DNA of 64,000 nt, taken from Byssothecium circinans (taxonomy: Eukaryota > Ascomycota > Dothideomycetes > Pleosporales > Massarinaceae). The stretch is from assembly GCA_010015675.1 (NCBI GenBank), contig ML976996.1, positions 159,736 through 223,735 on the forward strand, written 5' to 3'. Numbering within the stretch: position 1 is the stretch's first letter; the number at the start of each line of letters is the position of its first letter. Below are positions 33,724 to 43,084 of this stretch, piece after piece. Under the pieces are notes generated by a model. That model was not told where the DNA came from. It saw nothing but the letters and a program-made list of their open reading frames with translations, and made no database searches. A program made the position numbers and the translations under genes.

Positions 33724-34545
33724 ATGAAGTTCATCAACGCTCTTGTCCCCGCCCTCATCGGTGCCGCCAGCGCAGCTCCCGTTCGCCGTGACGCGCAGAA
33801 CCCGACCTTGGTCTCGGTCACGATCCCTGATGATGTTCTTGCCACAGTCGAGAAGCTTCCAGGACTGGAAGTTGTGAAGGCTCAAGATACAACATATCTC
33901 GTAAGAGCCCATGGTGTGATTGCAGATGAGACCCGACCACTGACGTATTTGGAAAGCTGTTCACTAAGGAATACACTGAATCCCTCAAGGAAAAGAGAGT
34001 AAGTTGTCCCAGGTGGCAGCGAAGTTTGGTGTATCGGTTTCTGATCTGTATTAGGGGACGTCTATCGCTGACGCTGATGCTGGCTTCAACAACCTCTACA
34101 TCGTAAGCACATCGCCCTACTCATTGTTCTTTTTAATATACGTCGTTACAGGTGCTAATATATTTAGCTCCGCGCCGAAGCCGACGCGCAAGCTGAGGCC
34201 AAGGCTGCCGCTGGAAAACGTGGAACTTCCATCGCTGACACTGATTCTGGCTTCAACAGCCTCTACATCGTAAGCTTACCCCTTCGTATCCCTTCTTTGT
34301 AATATTCCTCGTCACAACATCTGACATAATTAGCTCCGAGCCGAGGCCGATGCACAAACTGAGACTGAGGCCGCCACTGAGAAGCGTGGAACTTCCATTT
34401 CAGACGCTGATGCTGGCTTCAACAGTCTTTACATTGTAAGCACACCCTTCACTACTTCCTTTCTTTCTAGGTTTAGGAATATAAGGGCTTACATCTGTAG
34501 CTCCGTGCCGAGGCCGATGCGCAAGAGGCCGAAGTTTCGAACTAG
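33724..34545 (+). CDS. putative dikaritin-type RiPP precursor (Kex2-processed repeat peptide)
   Basis: Six exons (33724-33900, 33957-33998, 34055-34102, 34168-34269, 34334-34435, 34501-34545) give 171 residues. A signal peptide (MKFINALVPALIGAASAAP) and a pro-region end in LKEKR. Three repeats follow, each after Lys-Arg: GTSIADADAGFNNLYI (74-89), GTSIADTDSGFNSLYI (108-123) and GTSISDADAGFNSLYI (142-157). Each continues with LRAEADAQ and an acidic spacer up to the next KR or the stop. Every internal exon is a multiple of three in phase 0. The last three introns are 65, 64 and 65 nt and interrupt each repeat between LYI and LRA, so exon and intron were duplicated together. Kex2 would release peptides of about 32 residues. 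The divergent UstYa oxidase suggests Tyr-based cyclisation; the product is unknown. Confidence 0.85.
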
Positions 34546-35531
34546 ATAGCTGTGCCGAAGCTTGACATGAGACCTTAACATGGGGAGACCGAACGTGTCG
34601 GCGGCTTTTGACTAGCAGATTAGTTACAGAAGACCGTTGTATGTGTTTGACGACTAGGTATCTATGTAGCGTATCATGAGTATTGACGAGAAGTGCGTTT
34701 GACATGATCTGTTGCGTTTCAGTCTTTTGCGCCACTGTTGCCCACACTCGATGTGCATGAAAACCGGCAAAACCCTGCGAAGGTATGCGACATGATGGAA
34801 AGCGCCTCTACATGATGAAATTTGGAATTTAAAGCGTACTCGATTATATAATCCATTAGTGGGCGAACGAAAGCATCTGCGAAAAGAACGCATAAAAAAC
34901 AATTCTATGATCATAAGCAGACACAGCCTCCCCGGTCACCCCTTTCCCTTCTTGATTAGATATGCCGTGGGAGATCCATTCTCTATCTTTAAGTTTGCTC
35001 TACCAAACTTCTGACCCCTTTATATACATATTTCACTTACTAACATCAGTAGTCCAGGGGTTTCAGCCCACACGTGACTTGCTCTTCACTCCTGCCAATT
35101 CCGCTAACCGTGTGCGGGTTAGTGGGAATGACTGCGGGTGCTAACGCGCAACCTCGTAGCTCACTTTGCAAATAAACATTCAGCTTAACACGGATCACTC
35201 TCGCGATCTCAAGCCCAAACCTCCACCCGCGTGCTCACAACCCCAACGCAGGACTCTCTTCCTCTGTCACGCTACAATCTCCACCGGCAAATTCACAACC
35301 TACACAAGCGTCTCCCTCATACGGGTGTCCCCCCCCCCCCCCCCATATCACGCCGTAACCTCGGCCTGTTTGCTCGGAGCCATACAAGCCCATTTCCTCC
35401 TAACAAGCTACAATCTCCACCGCACACTCACAACCCCCACACTCTGCAGTGGAATAAAGAAACTCGCTTTTCCGCTTTGATCACCTACGTCAATCGTTCC
35501 CTAGGTCTCCTAGGTCTCATAAACCTCGCGT
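34546..35531. other. intergenic with 16-nt poly-C
   Basis: Downstream of the precursor and upstream of the next plus-strand frame. A C16 homopolymer lies at 35329-35344. A roughly 24-nt phrase of the form 'acaatctccaccg...ctcacaaccc' recurs near 35220, 35275 and 35410, forming a degenerate direct repeat. No gene recognised. Confidence 0.45.
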
Positions 35532-36232
35532 ATGGCTGCACGATTCGTTTTCTTCGTACTCTACTTGACCATCGCATGCGCTGGAACAGCTGAGACGAGC
35601 GCGTCGGATGCTGAACAAAATGTGGATGGATCGAACGTGACCAATAATCCACTACAATTAATCGAGGAGCCAAAGTCTAACCCATCGGTCGTATCACAGC
35701 CACTCACTTCCAACGGCAATATACAGCAAAGCGACACGCAAATCCCCACGGCACTACTCCAACCACAGCAGCCCGAGGAGAAGATCAGCCTCGTGGATCT
35801 CATCAATGGCAGGTTTATGGATGCCGAGGAGGCGCTATTCAACTACCTTCCCTTCGATGACCACGCCCGACAACGCCAAGTTTCGAGAGACGTCAAACAA
35901 GCTATCGATAGTTCTCAAGATATGGACATGAGCCCTGTGATGATCGACGGGGAGATAACTGGGCATTGAAGAAGCCGGATTGTTGGGAATTCCATGATGA
36001 GAATTTTGTTGCGTGCTTGAAGAGGATGGACGAGGTGAATAGGAAGGTGAAGATCGATGAGGCGAAAAAGGCGAAGGAAATTAGGAGTGACAGGTACAAG
36101 AAGAGGAGGGTGGAGGAGAACTTGAATGAGGATGAGTAGAAAGAGATTGTTGAGATTGTGAGGAAGAAGAAGATAAGGATAATTGGTCCAGGGTCCTCTC
36201 AATCTTCGACCGTTAGGGGAGCAATACAGTGA
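35532..36232 (+). pseudogene. decayed uncharacterised secreted protein
   Basis: From ATG 35532 a signal peptide (MAARFVFFVLYLTIACAG) and a Gln/Ser-rich region run to a TGA at 35967. A one-base frame change near 35950 allows the reading to continue as GDNWALKKPDCWEFHDENF and a Lys/Glu-rich helix. A TAG at 36137 breaks this, after which KEIVEIVRKKKIR follows in the same frame. The tail matches a second damaged locus at 58.6-59.3 kb (KKLDW, then EIVEIVRKKKRR). Alternatively the gene may simply end at 35969 as a 145-residue protein. The family is not recognised. Confidence 0.5.
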
Positions 36233-36601
36233 CGCTTCAACTGTTCGGCAACGCTTTTCATTCTCTATGAATATACCTAGCAAAGTCTTTTGAGGCATTG
36301 CATTAGCACTGTATTTGGACGGAGCCTAGATAAAAACTACGGCCTTGATTCATGTCTGATGAAGTTCCGCATTTGTATCATTTACGGTGGTAGGTTTTGA
36401 ACCTTCCGAGGTTGGTGCACTTTGTAAAGTCAAGACACTCAACATAGTAGGCCCGTTCAATTATTCCAAATAAAACAAAAGCTGCTTCTCTCACATGACT
36501 TAGATGAATCTATCGACATCAATTAGATTAGAAATATGTGGATTCTCTTCTCTTGAGCACTTGTTCTTCCTTGTGATACGTTCGCAACACCTGGTCCTCC
36601 T
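36233..36601. other. intergenic, no gene seen
   Basis: Convergent 3' flanks; only short chance frames. Confidence 0.4.
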
Positions 36602-37537
36602 TCACGACTTCAATTCCGACGTTGCCGGTCTCACAGCCGTATCCGCAAGTTCCCATGGTCGTCCTGGAGAAGCAAGCTCCGTGGGTTTTGTCCAATACGG
36701 CATTTCTGATCTTTGGTTCCCGCCATGTTCGTGCTTATACAGGTCAGGACTGGAATGCGAAACAAGAGATGGGTTTTCTCTTTTTAACAGCTCCATATCT
36801 TGCGCTTTAGCTTTCTTCCTCCATGCCATAGCTTTCCGGACAAACCAAATACCACCAATAAGTGCGAAAACTCCGACTGCTATTCCAATTCCTATACCTG
36901 CTTTTACCCCTGATTGCAGCCCCGTATTTTGCTTTTGATCTGGTGTGGGATTTTGTGCTGATGGCGCCGTTTGCGAAGGACTAGTTACTCCTGGCGAGAT
37001 TGAATTTGCAGATGTCGGACTCGGAGCTGTTGAAGATGTGCTTGATATTGCTCTCCCGATAAAACTCTGCGGCAACTCCACCACGCCAAAATTGTTCGTA
37101 CAGCATGTCGTGCTAGTCCCACAGCACCATCTTGTACTAGTATTCGTCCCATCGCACGGCGTCATGGGCGAGCCTCCACCATCATTTCTCGTCTCCCTGC
37201 ATACGTCCAAACACTTCCCACTAGTGATATCCTTGTCGGTGCAGAAGTTGAGCCAGTATGCTGTGATCTTTTCCCCATCCCGGACAGCTCGATTTTGGCA
37301 GATGCCGTTCGGTAAACATTCATCGCGCGTGTTGTTGCCATTTATGAGGAGGCCGCCAGGAGGGTTTTCGCGGTCGAGTGCGCAGCAAATTGTTTTGACA
37401 GGAGCATTGTCGCAGGGAAGGACGTGGAATCGGGGTGGGACTACGGTGCCGTTTGCGAAGTAACAATCTTCAGCCGCCGTGATGCTGGCCAAATAAGTTA
37501 GAATGAAGAGGAGCGAGCTACCTTGTACCCTTCTCAT
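36602..37537 (-). CDS. single-pass membrane protein with Cys-rich ectodomain
   Basis: Single exon, 311 residues from ATG 37537, chosen because it opens a signal peptide (MRRVQGSSLLFILTYLASITAA). The ectodomain (about 23-160) has some 14 cysteines, including paired CC motifs (TICCALD, RWCCGTSTTCCTN) and Asn-x-Thr sites. A Ser/Thr/Pro-rich stalk follows. One membrane span (GIGIGIAVGVFALIGGIWFV) is followed by basic residues (RKAMAWRKKAK) and a cytosolic tail of about 60 residues. The layout resembles fungal sensor-like or wall-associated type I membrane proteins, but ligand and pathway are unknown. It is not an obvious part of the peptide locus. Confidence 0.8.
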   Translation of the reverse strand: MRRVQGSSLLFILTYLASITAAEDCYFANGTVVPPRFHVLPCDNAPVKTICCALDRENPPGGLLINGNNTRDECLPNGICQNRAVRDGEKITAYWLNFCTDKDITSGKCLDVCRETRNDGGGSPMTPCDGTNTSTRWCCGTSTTCCTNNFGVVELPQSFIGRAISSTSSTAPSPTSANSISPGVTSPSQTAPSAQNPTPDQKQNTGLQSGVKAGIGIGIAVGVFALIGGIWFVRKAMAWRKKAKAQDMELLKRENPSLVSHSSPDLYKHEHGGNQRSEMPYWTKPTELASPGRPWELADTAVRPATSELKS

Positions 37538-39943
37538 GATGTACAAGAGCCTTCCTTGTACAATCTGAGAGTATTTAAGAGAAAGGAGGGTACACACGTA
37601 GGGCGTCCGGTAAGTTTAGGAGTGAGAGGGAATAAAAAGAGTTCCTAACTTTCCGCACGCGCCGGACATCTATTTCGTTATATGCAGCCAAGAATCACGT
37701 AGTTGAAACGCGCTTATGTGATAGGCCGACCGGTGTACTTTGGTCCTCCCCAGGCGTAATTGAGTAAGCGCTTATGGTGTTAGTGGCGCCCTGTGGGTTT
37801 CGGCCCCCAACGAATTTCCACATGAAACAACCAACGCGAAGCCTTTTCAAGTGCATTCTGGTTGGTGTTATAGCTATTATCATGTTGTCTGAGGATGCTC
37901 CAGCAGTGCGGTTGAAGACCATCATAAGACATAGTGCGTACCAGACCGGTAGTATGCATTGACTACAACACAGCCCCATGCTATAACGCACGGAAAATCT
38001 ACTATATGCAGGCGATATGACTGTGGGGAAAACAGCAACTGTGCAAAAATTTGGATCATTTGAGCCTAAGACGAATCAGTTGACAAAGGTCGCGAACGGG
38101 CAAATTTCGCCAGCGCCCTCGGAAAATATCATTACCTCCTTATTATGAAATTGAATGATGGTTGCTGTATTCCAAGCTTCACACACTGTTGCTAGGCTTT
38201 TAGTACGCACGTTTACACTTGAAACCTAGAAATCATCAAATAAATGCTCAGTTCTGATAATTGAGTAAGGGGAATATAACTAGTTATTAAACAGGTCGAT
38301 TGAAATAGTGTCTGCAACAGTCCTATCTTTATATTTCTAAAAACCATCGTGCTACAACCGCTCCTTCTTCCACCTTTCCCTGAAAAACCCACTAAGTCGT
38401 CTCGCTAGTACTGAAAATTCCGTCGAATCAAGTTTATGTGAAAGCTCTTGAGGTCAGAAGTCTATACGAGCATAATTCAGTGGTTCATGGCCTCATATTC
38501 AAGAAGGAGCAATCATCACCACTAGTACTCATGTGAGTACAGTAGGGTATCAACACAAGGAAAAAACACGGTAAGGATAAGGCGCACCGGCCTTGGAACT
38601 CAAACAACTTTAGATAAATAATTACGTAAGCAGAGCAGATTAACCTGCGTCTAATAGAAAAAAATTTATGTTAAACCTTAACACTTTAGTAACCATGGTA
38701 TAAGTAGAGTAACTACTATTGCCTACTTAGCGCCACTAAGGCCTTTAGCCCACGGCGGACTAGATAAATATACGCTCTTTTCCCCTAGCTGCGTGCAACA
38801 ACTCGCCTCGCAACTCTTCGTCCATCGTCGCATCGCCGAAATCAGCATCCGCTGAGTCGTATCATCGAAACTAGAGGCTCAAATCCACTGAAGTCTCCGC
38901 CTTTCCAACCAGCTCCGTCGTCGACTTCCGATATGGCCTCATATTAACAGGACACTGCAAATATTAGATCTGGCGGTCTTGGATGCCTTCTCACCCCAGC
39001 CAGGAGCCCTGCACGCAAGTAAAAATGTCATTGATTGTAAAGTCTCCTAGAACAAAAGGCTCAAATTATCGTAGTAGCTTTTATTCTGGTAGAATACCAT
39101 CATTACTTCGTGCTCTCGTAGATTTTCCCAGCTTGCAGCACTACGTGTATTTCTAAGGTGGTGTTAGACTAGGTGCTATAATGAACGCGGGTGAGTCCAG
39201 CGCGCGTCTATTAAATAGATCCGGTAGCTCGATCATACCAGAACCGGCACCGACTATGCAGCAATCTTTATCATTCCGCAACAATGTTTTATTGATTAGC
39301 CATTTGGCTCATCGTCATATAGTACCATTTGCATGTCATCATTTCCAGATCTCAACATCTCCCAGATATCCAAATATTTCCCACTTGAGAGACCTTTCTC
39401 CGTTCAACAATTTAAGTATCACTCCATTGTATTGTTATCGCCATCATCGATGACATGAATCGGAAATATACCGTTCTGTAGTCAAACACAGACAGCGCTC
39501 CCGCTGTTTGTTATCCACATCCATCTCCAGAATTGCCTCGTTTGAAGTGCGCATTAGATAGTCTGGAATGGATTGTTATAACACGTTGCGAGTACAGACG
39601 CTTCAGGAGCGTGCTGAACATCGAGATGTCAGCTTGTTGGGATCTGCGTTGAGACTGGGTGGGTGAATAAAATGATAAGGATGTGTAGTGGAGATTTTCG
39701 CAGCTTAATCGTGAATAAAGATACTTGGACGGAAATAAATATGAGCGAAAGCAGGAGAGAGAAAATACTAGTACCGATAAGGTTATCTATACTTATATTA
39801 GGGCTTCAAAATGTTGTACAAATATACGGAAGGGCCGTGAAGCTTAGATTGGAAAGGCCATGTGCCATGTTAGTTCTCACTAAGAAACCAATGATTGGAT
39901 TACAGGGGTTCTCTCACGGGGTTTCAATATCACTCATACAATG
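37538..39943. other. gene-poor, AT-rising approach to the transposon block
   Basis: About 2.4 kb without a recognisable gene. Short frames at 37695-37991, 39181-39453 and 39663-39965 carry no motif. Composition becomes AT-rich to the right. No LTR, TIR or RNA gene is recognised before 39944. Confidence 0.45.
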
Positions 39944-39972
39944 GGTGGTTTTCAGAACTAATTAGGTCACGT
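39944..39972 (+). repeat. left arm of 29-bp inverted repeat flanking the transposon block
   Basis: Contains gtggttttcagaac followed by aattaggtcacgt. The reverse complement recurs at 52942-52970 with one difference (T versus C). It marks the left edge of the 13-kb AT-rich nest and may be the terminus of an old DNA transposon. Confidence 0.75.
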
Positions 39973-41675
39973 ACGACTAGGGGGAGAACACTAAAATTGC
40001 TCTTTATCGTATATTAATAGTGTATCCACTAAAACACGCCTAAATTAAGAGCTTTTTATTTTAATATTATGCTGTAAAGTTGTTGTTTCTACTTACCTCC
40101 TAGCATTTTTTTACAACTTTAAGAAAGTATGTAGGATAGAGATAATTAGCTATATAGCGCCTTATAGTCTTATCCTTTTACTATATCCTTTATACGTACT
40201 TTATTACCTTTATACGCGCTTTTAGTAAGCTTAAGTTCTTTTTATAGTTATTTAGGAAGCCCTTAAGTTACTTAAAATAGCGCTTAATTAGGTGTAGGTC
40301 TAGTAAGTTAGGGGGATAAAGTATAAATTTAATTTAAAGTTACTTAATATTAGGCGTATAATAGCATAAGCCTATATATTAGTAATTAGGTAGTAGTTTA
40401 ATAAGGGATAAGACATACTAAGGCTATATAAATATATATTATCTTATACTAAATATATATAGTTGCTTATATTAGCAAAAATTTTAACCTTGCTTAAAGG
40501 TGCTTAGAGCACCTAGAGCGCTTAGAGTATACTAAGTAGTTTTAAGTAAGCTATGCACTCTATGCGCTCTAGGTAATACCTTAAAATTTTATATTAGTAT
40601 AGCGCTTAAATACGCACGTTTAAGTAGATTTTATAGGATTAATAGATATAGTATAATTAACTATACTTAACTATTAGCTAGCTCTACCTTAGGAATACTC
40701 CTTAGTATAGGTCCTTTTATATTATAGTTAATTCCTCTTTTATTACGTGCGTACTTGCACTTCCCTAGCTTAGTGCCTAGTTAGTGCTATACCTTATAGT
40801 ATATAGTTCCCTTACTAGTAGATAGTAATAGATTATTAATTCTATTATATATATAAATATTCTCTTCCTAGCTATAATCTATAGGTTATAAGCTTCTTAT
40901 CTACTATCTATAACTTTAATTTAATTCTAAATGTTTAAACTAGAGCTACCTAATTAACGTGTAGTCTTTCTCTACTCTACCTTTTTATCCTATATTAAGT
41001 ATAAGTGCGTAGCCTAGAGATACTCTACTTATTATAGTACTCTAAGATATGTACTAGCAGTAACTATCTAATAGTATATTATACTTACTTAGTACTAACT
41101 TAGCTAATTACGCTAAATAGAATAAGTAGATATATAATTTTACTACTACTAAGTCTACTTTTTTAATCCTTAAAGGTTCTATACTGCTAATATTTACTTT
41201 AGTAGATTTATATACTTTTAAACTTAAGACTCTTACTATTTAACTAGATATAACGTTAGTATAGATTAAGGCTACCCTTATTAAAGTAAAAGAGTATAAT
41301 AAGCTAGTCTAACCTATTAATAAGGATATCTATATTTAGAAGGAAACTAAATATAAAGCTATTACTTAGTAGAATAAGGATAATATACTTCTATAGAACG
41401 CTATTTTAAGTTCTATATGTTAACGTTACTATATAAGTCTATTATTATATAACTCTACTATAAAGATGTATAACTTCTTATCTTCTTTATATAAAGGTAA
41501 CTCTATTAATATTAAGCGTAAGGCTGAAGCTTAGTTTATTAACTTTTAAGCTAGAAGTTCTTTTAATATATAAGACTATATTAGACGTTTTAAATAAGCT
41601 ATTATATCTTTAGCTAATACTAGCATTTTTATTAGAACTCTACCTTCTAAATTAATTCTAGCAATGTATATTATA
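39973..41675. mobile_element. AT-rich, RIP-degraded relic DNA
   Basis: Roughly 70-75% AT by eye, with CpA dinucleotides scarce and TpA abundant; no open frame survives. Parts near 41460-41650 read like a degraded gag helix region in one frame. The same relic appears to continue at 48354-48523, 50377-50622 and 50780-51265, cut by later insertions. Confidence 0.6.
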
Positions 41676-41832
41676 TGTTGGACAGTAGAGACCCGAGAGC
41701 AAGTGTGAGAAAAGGATGTATTGCGTGTTGAGCAAAGGAGCTTAGGAGATGAGGCTATATAGGCGAAGGGCTGACGCTAGACCAGAACGGTACTAAACCG
41801 TCCAAGACAGTCAAGTATTGTTCAGTCCAACA
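41676..41832. repeat. copia LTR (3' LTR of the minus-strand element)
   Basis: 157 bp, starting TGTTGGAC and ending GTCCAACA. Flanked on the outside by TTATA. It matches the right LTR at all but one position (G at 41730 versus A at 48251). Confidence 0.97.
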
Positions 41833-41841
41833 CACCCCCTC
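41833..41841 (-). other. polypurine tract
   Basis: On the element's coding strand the bases GAGGGGGTG abut the 3' LTR directly, the expected primer for plus-strand DNA synthesis. Confidence 0.75.
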
Positions 41842-42360
41842 AGCTAAGCAGGAAGCTGATGAGCTGGACGTGCGCCCTTGTGTGGGCACCCCCCACCCCC
41901 TCAACATGTACAGGATGAGTGAGAGGAGACAGGAGAAGAGGATATAGGTACAAGACGACCCCAGCAAACACACCAAACCCAGTGGGAAAAAGGTGTGAAG
42001 AAGGAGCCTCCGAAGCCGAGCAGGTTCTTGTGGAGCTGTGAGGCAAACGGATAAATGAAAGGTTCAGCAATCACCTCAAACCCACAGACAGGAAAATGAC
42101 AAGGTGTATCTGATCGAGAGCGGAGTACAGAGTGATGCGTACAGGTACTGAAGCGTATGGGATGATCAAGTAGATCAGGACGGAATGGAACGGTTCTGGG
42201 AACTGTTGTGAACCGTACGAGCTCCACCCCCTGAGCTTTGAAGCCGAAGGCGTGAAGCTCTGCTGAGTGTGAAGTAAGCTTGCTCTCAGGTTGCTTGTGG
42301 GATTTGGATTGCTTACTGAAGCGTACTGGATCGTCATACACAGTCAAGAGCTATTAGTAG

Positions 42361-42720
42361 CTCAGTGACAGTGCAGAACTGTTGGGGAACCGTCGAGAAC
42401 TATTGGTAGCTCAGTGACAGTGTGGCTTGGTTTGGTGAACTTTTGAGAGTTCAGTGACGGAGTGGTACTGTCAAGAACTGTTAAGAGTTCAGGACAGAGT
42501 GGAACCGTTTTGAGACGGTCGTGAACAGTGGATTGTTCATAAGGATGAGGGGTTTGTAGACCTTTTGAGAGATCAGATGGAGAGTTTGTACGCCTTTTGG
42601 GAGACGAAGAGAGAGAGAGTGGGGTTTGCGTGTCTTTTGGGAGACAGAGAGAGTAGGGTTTGCGTGTCTTTTGGGAGACAAAGGGATTTGATTGAGGGGT
42701 CTTTTGAGAGACCTGAGGTA
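42361..42720. repeat. short imperfect repeats in the copia 3' non-coding region
   Basis: Two repeat types are seen: a 'tagctcagtgacagtg' phrase (twice) with related 'gagttcagtgac' versions, and three copies of 'ccttttgggagac / gggtttgcgtgtcttttgggagac'. A 136-codon frame on the minus strand merely reflects these repeats. Confidence 0.7.
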
Positions 42721-43084
42721 TGTAAGATGCTGGGAATGCCTCTAAGCGGGCAAACCACAATCCAGTCATCTCATGAGAAGCTGGGAAAGCCTAGTTGGTG
42801 TTACTCCTAGGACAGACTACAATCCAGTCTCGGTGCCTCAAATACAGGTTCACTGTTCGTCATGACCAAGCTCAGGTAGCTACTCCTTTGCTGAAGTCAA
42901 GCGTGAAACCATCCACTATAGAGAGCCATGTACCCAGAGAACGTCTTCTGACAAAGGTAATCATGATGTATTCTTGAGAGGTCTTTGCTTGCGGTGTACG
43001 GGTACAGACATTAGTGCCTGCATGTACACACCCCTATGTACAGGTTCTTGTATGTACATAGCTCACTTGGGCGTGAGTGACGAC

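Noticed and set aside
33724..34002. Reading the precursor as one 92-codon exon
   Set aside because: The read-through places the next exons out of frame, whereas removing 33901-33956 gives LKEKR directly before GTSIADAD and keeps all later repeats in frame.
38860..38900. Possible tRNA T-arm (ggctcaaatcc)
   Set aside because: No matching acceptor stem, D-arm or anticodon arm could be drawn around it.
42362..42769. 136-codon frame in the copia 3' region
   Set aside because: It reads tandem repeats (SQKT, PKDTQT) in non-coding DNA beyond the end of pol.
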